A DNA stretch of 64,000 bases from Sabellastarte sp. h YS-2021 (GCA_964017235.1 OZ024933.1:91045432-91109431), one strand, 5' to 3'; shown: positions 24,053 to 34,809, numbered from the stretch's first letter. Numbers and translations are program-made. The notes: generated by a model not told the origin, from the sequence alone.

Positions 24053-24103
24053 ATTCAGAATCATCTTCAGTCTCTTGACTTGTTGCTTCTGTGGTAGCAA
24101 TTT
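24053..24103 (-). CDS. Exon E1 (51-nt acidic Thr/Ser-rich linker exon)
   Basis: Phase 1-1 exon with acceptor CATATTTTATAG and donor GAAT|GTAAGC. It encodes IATTEATSQETEDDSE plus split codons: Thr, Ser and acidic residues with no cysteine, suited to a flexible and possibly O-glycosylated linker between cysteine modules. The sequence is identical to E2 and differs from E3 by one silent base. Confidence 0.7.
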
Positions 24104-24583
24104 CTATAAAATATGTAATATTTTGGTTGTAATAATTGCATCTTGGAGATATAAATAAATGTTTTCTCTGCTGTGTTACTGGGAGGGCATTGTAAGAGAA
24201 ACACCAAAATGATAGCATATCTTTCCCTTTACTTAAGTATCTAGCCCAAAGTAAAATTGAAAACCATCAATATAATAATAATAATATCTGATAAACAAAC
24301 TGTACATAGATAAATGCAGAAAAATCGCAACTTATTCTTTAGTTTATGGATTTTGTCTTGCACAATAATTTACCTTGTTACAATATTTGTATACCAGGTT
24401 AATTGTGACCAAGAAAATAGAGATTTTAAGACAAGGCTAGCAGAAAGATAAAATAAAAGACACTGTAGATTTGGTAATGCTGACCTTGGAATATTGAAAA
24501 TGATGGCTATAATTCAACGAATATAAATTCATTAAAAGTTTCTTGATACAAAATATTTTGAACAAGATGACATGCAATCTTAC

Positions 24584-24616
24584 CACTTTCATCTTTCTCC
24601 AAACAAGGAACAAAAT
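24584..24616 (-). CDS. Exon M2 (33-nt micro-exon)
   Basis: Phase 1-1, acceptor TTTTGTTTCAG-like and donor AGTG|GTAAGA. It encodes FVPCLEKDES with split Asp and Glu/Gly codons at its edges. It is identical in protein to M3 and provides one cysteine per cassette. When followed by E1 the split codon reads GAA. Confidence 0.68.
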
Positions 24617-24957
24617 CTGAAACAAAAATATACTTCAATATGTTTACATTTCTAAGTTCATATGTTCAGTGTATTCACAGTTCAGAGGCAACTGTTTGAT
24701 GTTGAGTTAAAATTTTAGGTTGGCACTTGTTTCCCTAACGTTTGAAACAGTGGAAATGTAAGATTCCTGATTAACATCACAGTACCACTTAAAAGAGTAC
24801 AAACCCTGTGTGAGTCAATAAATCGTTGACCTAGACCTCTTGTAACCATACAGAAGGATTTGTAATGTCTGTTCATTTTACTGAAGGTGTTTTTGTATTC
24901 AGGATCAACAGAAAAATTGATAACATTTAACTGAAGAACATTGAAAAAAAAACATGC

Positions 24958-25120
24958 CTGGGCATGCATTCACTGGTGCAATACAAGCACTGCAGTAGTC
25001 TTCTTTTATTTCACTTGGAGAGGACAAACACAAAGTCTCTGATCTGGAACACTCATCCATGCATTTGCTTTTAGCAGCAAATCCATTATCACTGGACTGA
25101 ATAGCTAATGCACATTTTTG
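24958..25120 (-). CDS. Exon B2 of cysteine-rich gene, GC donor
   Basis: 163-nt exon, phase 0 to 1, acceptor ending TTTTATTTTTATAG. The seven cysteines keep the B spacing (C-x16-C-x3-C-x6-C-x11-C-x2-C-x6-C). The donor position reads CCCAG|GCATGT instead of the CCAG|GTATGC of B1, so splicing would need a GC donor or an alternative site. The same GC is present in B3, so it predates that duplication. It differs from B3 at one base (Thr to Ser). Confidence 0.72.
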
Positions 25121-25286
25121 CTATAAAAATAAAACAGCAAACATTTTATCAAGTCATGCTGTGTATTTACTGCTGCTACACACTATTTCTAAAACAAGAC
25201 CCAAACAATAAATGATCATGACAAATTTATTAATAAACCATGTGTCTGGGTTGTTTATATTAGTACATAACATATTAAAATGTTGG

Positions 25287-25520
25287 TTTTATTTATTTAT
25301 TTATTTGGGGTTTTACGTCACTTTCAACATTGTACAGGTCATATCACGACAGGTAGTTGGAAGTGCAGAGAAAACCAGTACATATAGTTTGTACAGGTTC
25401 TGTACTGTAATCGGCTGACCAGTGGCAAGCAACTACCAGCTTTCCCACTTGAGGCTGTGCCAGGAACCAAACCCCGGCGTGGGAGGTGAGAGTGTTACCA
25501 CTCTGCCACTGTGGCCCATT
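25287..25520 (-). mobile_element. tRNA-derived SINE in cassette unit 2
   Basis: This is a full-length copy with tRNA-like head (A box and B box complements ACCACTCTGCCA and a mutated GGAACCAAACC) and an (AAAT)n tail at low coordinate. Flanks TTAAAATGTTGG (25275-25286) and TTAAGATGTTGG (25523-25534) are a 12-bp target duplication with one mismatch. Unit 1 shows the empty site, and unit 3 carries the same insertion at 33922. Confidence 0.85.
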
Positions 25521-25584
25521 TTTTAAGATGTTGGAAATAGTTATGATAAGTCTCTTCTAACTTCAAAATTCATTCCAAATTTTT

Positions 25585-26396
25585 ACCAAAAATTTATGTA
25601 AATTTTGAGAAACAAATGGGCTGTGAATATCAAAAGGATGGGGCATGTGATGTATTTAATTACATACTTGCATTTTGATGGATTTAACTGAAATAATGTG
25701 CAATTTATTCAAAATATTTCCAAAAGAGTATTTAAATATTAGATTGATTCTTAGGAGGATTCAGAAAACTTTACTTTTAAGAATAGTATTAAATATCATG
25801 GAATAAGGTAAACCTGATTATTTGTTCAGAATTTTGTCTGAAATTGCACAGGTACATAGTTTTTGTTATTGATTTAACTTCTTAAGTCATAAACATATAT
25901 TACGTTCACCTAGTGGATATATGGATATTGTGTACTGCTGTCTTTGAATAACTTGGGTTACAGTTAAATTAAATTACTATATGCTAAACACAAAAAAAAT
26001 TATGTAAATTTTGAGAAACAAATGGGCTGTGAATATCAAAAGGATGGGGCATGTGATGTATTTAATTACATACTTGCATTTTGGTGGATTTAACTGAAAT
26101 AATGTGCAATTTATTCAAAATATTTCCAAAAGAGTATTTAAATATTAGATTGATTCTTAGGAGGATTCAGAAAACTTTACTTTTAAGAATAGCATTAAAT
26201 ATGATGGAATAAGGTAAACCTGATTATTTGTTCAGAAGTTTGTCTGAAATTGCACAGGTACATAGTTTTTGTTATTTATTTAACTTCTTAAGTCATAAAC
26301 ATATATTATGTTCACCTAGTGGATATATGGATATTGTGTACTGCTGTCTTTGAATGACTTGGGTTACAGTTAAATTAAATTACTATATGCTAAACA
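25585..26396 (+). repeat. Tandem duplication of about 406 bp within the intron
   Basis: 25585-25990 and 25993-26396 are nearly identical, offset by about 406 bp. The duplicated segment includes both original intron sequence (shared with units 1 and 3) and the first 200 bases of the inserted sequence, so the duplication followed the insertion. Confidence 0.85.
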
Positions 26397-28049
26397 GAGG
26401 TGAATATTTTGTATTGAATAGTGCTGTCACAAAATATTGTTGCCATTGGACCAGATACAACTGAATCTGTAGAATTATTTGATTTGAACATGTACATATA
26501 TATATGTATTAACATACTGTGTTTATATCTTGTCATTGGTTATACAATTAAGTTTAAATTAGACGGTTCGAAAATATATATAGAAGTATTGTGTACTTAA
26601 CTGCTGAGTTTGTTATAGTAACACAATTTAAGTACAGCATGTGGATAGTGTTTACTCCAGTCTTTGGACAATTTGGACACAGTTAAATTCAAGTGTGTAG
26701 AATTGTTCAATTTTAATAGGTATATGCATCCATATCAATAACTTGTGTTAGGTGAATATGGATAATTTGACCTTTGTTAAATTTTGTCTGATATGGACTA
26801 GCATCATGAGAAATGGAGCGAATGTTTAGCTGCTTCTGTATATACATTGCCTAATTGATCTTTTTAATGTCATGCTGGTAGATAAAGTACTGTATGTTAG
26901 ACAGAGGAAAATATCATGTATTGAATATACTTAAATGGTCACTTTGCAAAATATTGTTGGCATTAGGCTTGGTACAACTGAGTCTATAAAGTTAAATAAC
27001 GCTTATAGTAGGTAATTTATATCTACATTAAGCTAAACTCAAAAATATTAGAAAAACTATATAAAAAGATGGACCAACACATATTTCAAGCCTAATTGTT
27101 TCATAACATACATAAATGCATTTATTACTTGGTGAAAAATTTGTGAATTGAGTATTTAAGGTATGATCCACCATTGGAATATATTGATGATTGGCTATAC
27201 TATAGGAATTATCTAAAGTGTTTGAGTTATTTCTACAAATTGAATGTACTAGTAAATTTAAAAACTGATAACAACATCATATAACATCAACCATGTTGTC
27301 ATTTATTTTTCATATGCTAAATATCAACTAAAAGGACTGTGAAATCAAAATTTTAAGACTGAATCAATTGTGACCCACACAAGAACCATGTGAAAATTTT
27401 GGCTAACTGTCAAAAATATATACTTCCTACTGTATATTTGTTGCAGTGTAAATTCCAGTCAAAAATGAAATGTTGCCAAGAAAATTGAATTATTAACTAA
27501 GCAATGGCAGGTACACTTAGTGTTACATGCTTTATGATGTGATTTCTAAAAATATCCACTATTATATTAGAATTATGTCTTCTAGAATTCTAATTCTCCT
27601 GAATCTACAAGGGGTTTGTTACTTCTGTAAAGATTTCAAATATAATGATCACAATATGAAATTGAATTGAATGTTTGTTGATTATAGATAAGATATAAAA
27701 AGACAGTGTGAAAATATTATTTTCCACAAACAATATTAATGTTAACAGAAATTCATGTTCACTTTAGCCTTCAGTGGTTATTTCTGTACATAGTTTTTTT
27801 TCTCCTTGTATATGTTTAATTTTTATACAAAAGATATGATTACCAAGTCGTGTAATTTCCTTAATCAGCTTCTTCTCTCAGAATGGTATAATGCAAAATA
27901 AGATGTTATAAATCAGGCCAGTTTTTACATAAAAATGTTATGATTTGACAATGTGCCAAAAGCTAAAGATTTTGTGTACGTGTACAAATTTAAAGAAATG
28001 TTAACAAATTGTAAATTAATTACTGCATCATGGTTAAGAATAGTATTAA
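25793..28049. other. Left part of the intron insertion, unassigned
   Basis: This sequence is absent from the equivalent intron of units 1 and 3. It is AT-rich with no significant ORF, and contains diverged internal repeats (for example segments ending TTACAGTTAAATTAAATTAC). The 23-base string AAGAATAGTATTAAATATCATGG (given here as its two halves AAGAATAGTATTAA and ATATCATGG) is at 25779 and again at 28036, and a variant is at 26185, so it is bounded by copies of the LINE target site. Confidence 0.5.
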
Positions 28050-28059
28050 ATATCATGGT

Positions 28060-29045
28060 CTGTTTTGCCCTGGAATCAGTGGCTTTCCAGCTGAATTTTT
28101 TAAAGTTTTTTTGGGTAAACTAAAACACTTTATCCGAAGAGCATTCAAGTGTAGTTTAACTCATAACTGTTTGAATCATTGAGGACATGCATTATCACTT
28201 GTCTGCCAAAAGGTGACAAACCAAGAGACCTTTTGAAAAATTGGAGGCCACTGTCGATGTTATCAGTAATATAAAAAATTATTTCTGCAGTAATACAGTG
28301 TGGAATATTATCAAAATTTTTTGACATTAAAAGAGGATGTAGGCAAGGCAATCCTATATCACCCTATTTGTTCATATTATGTGCTGAAATATTAAAACTA
28401 TTGATACAAAATAATAAAAAGGTAAAATGAATTGATATCAATGGTTATGAAGTCAAAATAAGTCAATTTGCTGACGACTCTACTATATTTTTAGATGGCT
28501 CACAATTATCTCTGCAGACAGCTCTAAATGTATTAGAAACATTTGGAACAATATGTGGTCTTGTAATGAACACCTCCAAGACAAAAGTAATATGGCTTGG
28601 GCGGAATAGGTTTTTAAAAGATAAACTTAAGGTTAATGTTAAGTTAGATTGGGAAAAACATTTGTGTGTTGGGCATAACATTTGATGGTTTATTTATTTA
28701 TTTGGGGTTTTACGTCGCTTTCAACACTGTACAGGTCATATCACGACGGGTAGTTGGAAGGGCAGAGGAAACCAGTACATAGAGTTCGCTAGGGTTGTGT
28801 ACTGTAAACTGCCGACCAATGGCAAGCAACTACCAGCTTTCCCACTTCAGGCCGTGACGGGGATCGAACCCCGGCCTCAGAGGTGGGAGGCGAGAGTGTT
28901 ACCACTCTGCCACCGTGGCCCCCTAACATTTGATGGAGACTTAAAGCATACAATTGAATTAAACTATGAAAAAGTTCTGATAGACATTCATAAACTCTTG
29001 GCATGTTGGAAAAAATGACAAATTATTCCAATTGGTAAAATATCT
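28060..29045 (+). pseudogene. Reverse transcriptase fragment of the LINE, split by a SINE
   Basis: The RT fingers and palm are represented by PAEFFKVF, RPLSMLSVIYKI, the GCRQGNPISPYLF motif and the catalytic box read as FADD. Residues between the N-terminal motif and GCRQG are largely missing, indicating an internal deletion. The frame continues to KTKVIWLGRN and is then interrupted at 28689 by a SINE; it resumes after it (FDGDLKHTIELNYEKVLI) and ends near GKIS. Nonfunctional. Confidence 0.8.
28689..28923 (-). mobile_element. tRNA-derived SINE nested in the LINE
   Basis: The copy is 235 bp, minus orientation, with A box (complement of 28901-28912, TGGCAGAGTGGT) and B box (complement of 28860-28870, GGTTCGATCCC) both close to tRNA consensus, and the (AAAT)n tail at 28689. 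It is flanked by a perfect 13-bp duplication TAACATTTGATGG at 28676-28688 and 28924-28936. Confidence 0.92.
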
Positions 29046-29050
29046 ACAGA

Positions 29051-29776
29051 AGAACTCCGTTTATCCGAACCCCTCCGGAGACATTCACTAAGTTCGGATA
29101 TGCGGGGGGTTCGGATAGACGAAAAACAGTTTCTGGGAGGCCTGTATTTGGGCGATAATACAATATTTTGAATAAATATGCATTTCCGGTAACAGTAACA
29201 CAGTTTCCTGTAAAGATTCAACAAAAAAACGTTTACTAACCTACACAAATTAGTTTTTGTAGTATATTACTGTTTAAGTTTTAAAATTCAACTATTTTGA
29301 TGCAACTTTGACAAGGGATAGCGACGGGAGATGAGGGCGTTCTTTTCAGAGATCAAATAAATTTTGTACCAGTTTTAAAGAGAATGACAGACGAAATAAT
29401 TCGTATACAAAGTTAAAAAACATATAAAATATAAAGCCTATAAACAATCAAGATATACATCAGTGCTGATTTTATTGTTCAACAGATTAAATGTTACAAA
29501 AGTCTTTGATAGACTACTCCGGCCAATAAAGTGACACCTTGTTAGGTTTCTAGAATTGCAATCAGCCAATCGAATAGGCCCTTTCAAGTGTTGATCAACA
29601 GAAATATGCTACATGGCGGCATTCAATAAATACTGCACTAATCTGTGTCTTTTCATTGAATAAACAATAAAAGATCAAAGGTAAGATAACTGAAAGACGT
29701 GTGCTGTGTTTGCAGGCATTTTTGATGGCGACTTTTATAAAATTTTATAACATCCCTGTATATCGCCCACCGGAGT
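29051..29776. mobile_element. Probable pogo/Tigger-like DNA transposon fragment inside the LINE
   Basis: The left edge reads TA-CAGAAGAACTCCGTTTATC, close in layout to pogo/Tigger ends, followed within 60 bases by the inverted partner GGGGGGTTCGGATA, giving a terminal hairpin with the first TATCCGAACCCC. The right end does not show a matching inverted repeat, so the fragment is incomplete or rearranged. Inside, a CCAAT string (29567) is followed by a short ATGGCGGC ORF and a donor-like AAAG|GTAAGA, which may be promoter and first-exon remnants. It interrupts the LINE coding sequence. Confidence 0.45.
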
Positions 29777-31000
29777 CTACCCACTCCTTCTCAAATGTAC
29801 ATCCAAACTTTAGAAAAGTTATTCTTCTCATTTATGTGGAATGATAAGCCTGATAAGATCAAACGATCTATCCTTGCAAAACCATATAAAATAGGTGGCT
29901 TAAAAATGATTCATGTAGCAGCTTTCATTGATGCATTAAAATGTACCTGGAGACGGAGATTACTAAAAGGGGATGATTCTCCATGGCTTAGAGTGTTTGA
30001 AAAAAACTATAAGTAGTCCAGCTAATTTCTATAAAAAGGTAATCAAAGCAACAATTTTTGGAAGTCAGTCTTAAATGGGTTCAACTTCTGCAAAAGGTCA
30101 TGCCAAAAACAAACTATGACATTATTTCTTCTGTTCTATGGTTTAATGTGGACTTACAGGATAATGACCTCTATTTGGCAGAATGGGATAGAATGGGGAT
30201 AAGAGTTATTGGTGATGTTATAGATAAAAAAGGTAGGCCACTACAATTTAATGAACTTAAGGAGTATTATTCAATACAACAAACTTCAATGTATAATTAT
30301 TGCCGATTAGGAGGCCAAAAACTACATATTGGCAAATAAGAAAGAAGAATTTTTTGATAAAATACACCCAATATATCCTTTCCATATTAAAATACTATTC
30401 AAACACCAAAAAGGAGCAAGAGACATGTACCAGGTATTTAATACATTTGAAAGTGAGGACAATAATTTGAGAACAAAGTGGCATTCTAAACTATCTACAG
30501 TATTAAGTAAAGAAAATTGGGATACAGTGTACTTTATTTGCCACCATACAGTGAAGGACAACAAAATTATTTGGTTTCAGTACAGAATTATAAACAGGAT
30601 ACTAGGAACAAATAAATTGAGATTTGCAATGAAACTGTGTCAAATTCATGAGGAGTCACTGACTCATTTATTTTTCTTTTGTGACAAAACTAAATCTTTT
30701 TATATACATTTGAGAAAATGGGTTGAAGCTAAGGTAAAATTTAAACTACCATTTAATGCCTTGACAGTTATAATGGGGTACATGATATATAATCAACATT
30801 TTGAAGCTGCCAACTCTCTTATATTAGTTATGAAGAAATATATATTTACCTGTGCCTATTCAGATAGTTTGCCCAACATCCCTGAATTTATGTCTTACTA
30901 TAGATCTGTATTCGTTGAACAACAGATGATTGCTCGAATCAATGATAAATTGGACGAATTCAATAAAAAATTTGGCAGGTGGAGACTATTGTTTGAATAA
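29777..31000 (+). pseudogene. C-terminal region of the LINE ORF2-like protein (broken)
   Basis: The first frame reads LPTPSQMYIQTLEKLFFSFM, then KPYKIGGLKM and WLRVFEKNYK to a stop at 30016. A second frame covers 30058-30339. A third (30329-31000, 223 codons) has WFQYRIINRILGTNKLRF and a C-x4-E-SLTHLFFFC zinc-finger-like segment, ending WRLLFE before the 3' UTR. This is the usual C-terminal layout of L1/Tx1-type elements. Three frame breaks prove decay. The last ORF is the longest uninterrupted one in the window but has no start context of its own. Confidence 0.78.
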
Positions 31001-31444
31001 GTTTTTTTATTAAATCACAAATTTTTTGTAACACTATACATAGTTTTACTATTTATTTAAACTAACTACAATTGACTGTAGCAAAGGTGCATTATATTTT
31101 ATGAAGTTATTAGAAACGTTGTGTTCAAAAATAATAAACTGAAGAAGCTGGTGAGAAAAACTATACAAAATGTGCAAGTATCTGTTGTAAGTTGATGTTA
31201 TTGTGAAATGACTTTGTATTAAAGGAGAAATAAAAATATTATGAAAAAAAAGAATAGTATTAATGATAACCTTTGATAAACACATGGAATATAACTGGCT
31301 GACTTGAACTGTTTTCCATTAATGCTGGTAACTGTAAATTAATTCTGAAACTTTGCATAATAATATAACCTAAACTGTATGTTTAAATTACAGTCAACCC
31401 AATCAAATATAATCTAAATATAATGATGAAATTTTTATACTGAC

Positions 31445-31647
31445 TGTTTTATCACACGTTGCCCATTGTACTTCACTGAATACACCTCCACTGGTTAGTT
31501 GATCAATACATTCCTGCAGAGATGATGCAAAGTCGCATTCCAGGGAAAATTCCAGACAGTATGTGTTGGTCCTTGTTTTCCTGCCCATATTTAATTCTCC
31601 ATTCTGATTAACCATGCCGATGATATGATGGTAGATATAATAGTACA
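31445..31647 (-). CDS. Exon A2 of cysteine-rich gene
   Basis: 203-nt exon, phase 1 to 0, acceptor TTCATATTTGTAG and donor ACA|GTCAGT. Four cysteines keep C-x6-C-x8-C-x17-C. Compared with A1 there are five replacements and three silent changes; both N-glycosylation sequons of A1 are lost (TNTY and CDFA). The next exon, B2, is 6.3 kb away because of the intron insertion. Confidence 0.8.
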
Positions 31648-32682
31648 CTACAAATATGAAAAAAGAATTTAATAGCAACTAAGGAATGTTGTTGCCTTAC
31701 AAATTAATGTCAACTTTACATACGAGTGACACAGTCCTTTGAGCCTAAAAGGGTAGAAGTAAAACCAATAATATACACATTTGAAATAATGCAGTGAGCC
31801 ATTGGTAGTTTGGTTATTTATATATTGAACATTTTGTAATATTTCAAGAACCTGTGCAGCATTTTCAGAATATTTGATGTTCTAACCTAATGAACAAAAT
31901 AAATGAAGATTGTATTCACTACTGGCTTATCAGATAATATATTCTTGGCTTTTCATTTTGAAGGGATTAAATTTATGAGTGATGTGTTACTTTATCACGT
32001 GGCTCAATATACATCAACAATAAACTAATATGATTAGTGAAGCTTAAAAATGATCTTTGTGATATACTTAACCAGTTATGATCTTTGTGACATACTTAAC
32101 CAGTTATAAATATAATCAGTCAATATGCTGCATGTATAAAACTAACTTTACACTGTGCTTCTGAAATGGTCAGAGGCCTGTAGCATGAAATAAGTTGACA
32201 TGATCACAATAATATATGATTTCTACTCTGTGACAAAGTTGGAGAAAGTGTGAACAATACCAGTGATTTCTATACATAGAATAGAGTTCTTGTGGAACCC
32301 TTTCTCTTGTTATGAGCGAGAAAACTATTTTAGGATCGATCTAAATTAATACTCAGTGTCACATTGTTTTGTGTTGTAAAATAATGGGTATGTCCTGGTT
32401 ACACAACAGGCAGTTATAATGACAGGGAATAGAGAATGGAAATGTTCTGACTCCAGTGAAACCTCACTACAGACCTCTAGATAATTTTATTACAGAAAAT
32501 ATTGAGAATTGGTAACCTTGATAATGCCTTTGATAGGCAAAAACTTTGAATATCTTAAAACTTCTGCTTGTGTTGCCACAGGAAGTGAGTAATTGTGTAG
32601 TATGTAAAATTAGCTGAAAAAGAATCCCAAAACAAGGCAATACGTTCTGTGGTATGATCAGGGCAGTGAAAAGGAAGCTTAC

Positions 32683-32733
32683 ATTCAGAATCATCTTCAG
32701 TCTCTTGACTTGTTGCTTCTGTGGTAGCAATTT
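32683..32733 (-). CDS. Exon E2 (51-nt acidic linker exon)
   Basis: Phase 1-1, acceptor CATATTTTATAG and donor GAAT|GTAAGC. Identical in sequence to E1. It sits between M3 and A2 and would join M3 through a split GAA codon. Confidence 0.7.
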
Positions 32734-33218
32734 CTATAAAATATGTAATATTTTGGTTGTAATAATTGCATCTTGGAGATATAAATAAAGGTTTTTTCTG
32801 CAGTGTTACTGGGAGGGCATTGTAAGAGAAACACCAAAATGATAGCATATCTTTCCCTTTACTTAAGTATTTAGCCCAAAGTAAAATTGAAAACCATCAA
32901 TATAATAATAATAATATCTGATAAACAAACTTTACATAAATAAATGCAGAAAAAATCGCAACTTATTCTTTAGCTTATGGATTTTGTCTTGCACAATAAT
33001 TTACCTTGTTACAATATTTGTATACCAGGTTAATCATGACCAAGAAAATATTCTGAGATTTTAAGACAAGGCTAGCACAAAGATAAAATAAAAGACACTG
33101 TAAATGTGGTAATGCTGACCTTGGAATATTGAAAATGATGGCTATAATTCAACAAATATGAATTCATTAAAAGTTTCTTGATACAAAATATTTTGAACAA
33201 GATGACATGCAATCTTAC

Positions 33219-33251
33219 CACTTTCATCTTTCTCCAAACAAGGAACAAAAT
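33219..33251 (-). CDS. Exon M3 (33-nt micro-exon)
   Basis: Phase 1-1 with the same acceptor and donor as M2 and the same peptide, FVPCLEKDES. It links B3 to E2 and supplies the twelfth cysteine of the cassette. Confidence 0.68.
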
Positions 33252-33591
33252 CTGAAACAAAAACATGCTTCAATATGTGGACATTGCTTAGTTTATATGT
33301 TCGGTGTATTCACAGTTCAGAGGCAACTGTTTGATGTTGAGTTAAAATTTTAGGTTGGTACTTGTTTCCCTAACGTTTGAAACAGTGGAAATGTAAGATT
33401 CCTGATTAACATCACAGTACCACTGAAAAAGAGTACAAACTGTGTGTGAGTCAATAAATCGTTGACCTAGACCTCTTGTAACCATACAGAAGGATTTGTA
33501 ATGTCTGTTCATTTTACTGAAGGTGTTTTTGTATTCAAGATCAACAGAAAAATTGATAATATTTAACTGAAGAACATTGGATAAAACATGC

Positions 33592-33754
33592 CTGGGCATG
33601 CATTCACTGGTGCAATACAAGCACTGCAGTAGTCTTCTTTTATTTCACTTGGAGAGGACAAACACAAAGACTCTGATCTGGAACACTCATCCATGCATTT
33701 GCTTTTAGCAGCAAATCCATTATCACTGGACTGAATAGCTAATGCACATTTTTG
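33592..33754 (-). CDS. Exon B3 of cysteine-rich gene, GC donor
   Basis: 163-nt exon, phase 0 to 1, with all seven cysteines in the B spacing. Donor reads CCCAG|GCATGT as in B2. It differs from B2 by a single replacement base. Acceptor ends TTTTATTTTTTATAG. Confidence 0.72.
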
Positions 33755-33921
33755 CTATAAAAAATAAAACAGCAAATATTTTATTAAGTCATGCTGTGTA
33801 TTTACTGCTGCTACACACTATTTCTAAAACAAGACCCAAACAATAAATGATCATGACAAATTTATTAATAAACCATGTGTCTGGGTTGTTTATATTAGTA
33901 CATAACATATTAAAATGTTGG

Positions 33922-34154
33922 TTTTATTTATTTATTTATTTGGGGTTTTACGTCACTTTCAACATTGTACAGGTCATATCACGACGGGTAGTTGGAAGTG
34001 CAGAGAAAACCAGTACATATAGTTTGTACAGGTTCTGTACTGTAATCGGCCGACCAATGGCAAGCAACTACTAGCTTTCCCACTTGAGGCTGTGCCAGGA
34101 ACCAAACCCCGGCGTGGGAGGTGAGAGTGTTACCACTCTGCCACTGTGGCCCAT
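33922..34154 (-). mobile_element. tRNA-derived SINE in cassette unit 3
   Basis: Same insertion as at 25287, with the same flanks (TTAAAATGTTGG at 33910-33921). Because unit 1 has the empty site, the SINE entered before units 2 and 3 separated and after their common ancestor left unit 1. Confidence 0.85.
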
Positions 34155-34606
34155 TTTTTAAGATGTTGAAAATAGTTATGATAAGTCTCTTCTAACTTCA
34201 AAATTCATTCCAAATTTTTAAAAAAATTGATGTAAATTTTGAGAAACAAATGGGCTGTGAATATCAAAAGGATGGGGCATGTGATGTATTTAATTACATA
34301 CTTTCATTTTGGTAGATTTAACTGAAATAATGTGCAATTTATTCAAAATATTTCCAAAAGAGTATTTAAATATTAGATTGATTCGTAGAAGTATTCAGAA
34401 AACTTTACTTTTAAGAAGAGTATTAATGATAACCTTTGATAAACACATGGAATATAACTGGCTGACGTGAACTGTTTTTCATTAATGCTGGTAACTGTAA
34501 ATTAATTCTGAAACTTTGCCTAATAATATAACCTAAACAGTATGTTTAAATTACACTCAACCCAATTAAAGATAATCTAAATATGATGATGAAATTTTAT
34601 ACTCAC

Positions 34607-34809
34607 TGTTGTATCACACCTTTCCCATTGTACTTCACTGAATACACCTCCACTGGTTAGTTGATCAATGCATTCCTGCAGAGATGATGCAAAGTTGCAT
34701 TCGAGGGAAAATTCCAGACAATATGTGTTGGTCCTTGTTTTTGTGCCCATATTTAATTTTCCATTCTGATTAACCATGCCGATGATATGATGGTAGATAT
34801 AATAGTACA
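34607..34809 (-). CDS. Exon A3 of cysteine-rich gene
   Basis: 203-nt exon, phase 1 to 0, acceptor TTCATATTTGTAG and donor ACA|GTGAGT. The four cysteines and Trp are conserved. Against A1: Glu to Lys, Arg to Thr, Asn to Thr, Ser to Ala, Ala to Glu and Glu to Thr, with no silent change. Three of the variable residues cluster around the last cysteine. Confidence 0.8.

Larger units (their letters stand above)
20494..24583 (-). repeat. Cassette unit 1 (exons E1-A1-B1-M1 with introns)
   Basis: This is the first of three tandem copies of a genomic segment that carries the four exons E, A, B and M. It is the most diverged of the three: it lacks the SINE present at the same intron position in units 2 and 3 (empty site near 22210-22235), has a GT rather than GC donor after B, and has a different M exon. 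It keeps a 160-bp intron segment (about 23730-23885) that unit 3 has and unit 2 has lost. The remainder is AT-rich intron. Confidence 0.85.
28050..31249 (+). mobile_element. Non-LTR retrotransposon relic (L1/Tx1-like), 5' truncated
   Basis: Plus-strand element ending in ATTATGAAAAAAA and flanked by the 14-bp direct repeat AAGAATAGTATTAA at 28036-28049 and 31250-31263. Coding pieces in order are a GISGFPAEFFKVF segment near 28080, LLKNWRPLSMLSVIYKI near 28230, GCRQGNPISPYLFILCAEIL near 28335, FADDSTIF near 28470, and the C-terminal region at 29780-31000. Frameshifts, internal deletions, a nested SINE and a separate DNA-transposon fragment make it inactive. Clade assignment from recognised motifs only. 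Confidence 0.8.
24584..33218 (-). repeat. Cassette unit 2 (exons E2-A2-B2-M2), enlarged by insertions
   Basis: Second tandem copy. Its B-A intron is expanded from about 0.85 kb to 6.3 kb by a 5.5 kb insertion (25793-31249) containing a LINE relic, a nested SINE and other sequence. It shares the SINE at 25287 with unit 3. A 160-bp intron segment present in units 1 and 3 is missing here at about 32514, joined at a GGT microhomology. Confidence 0.85.

Noticed and set aside
30329..31000. 223-codon ORF as a functional host gene
   Set aside because: Its sequence is the C-terminal part of an L1/Tx1-like protein and the upstream frames are broken.
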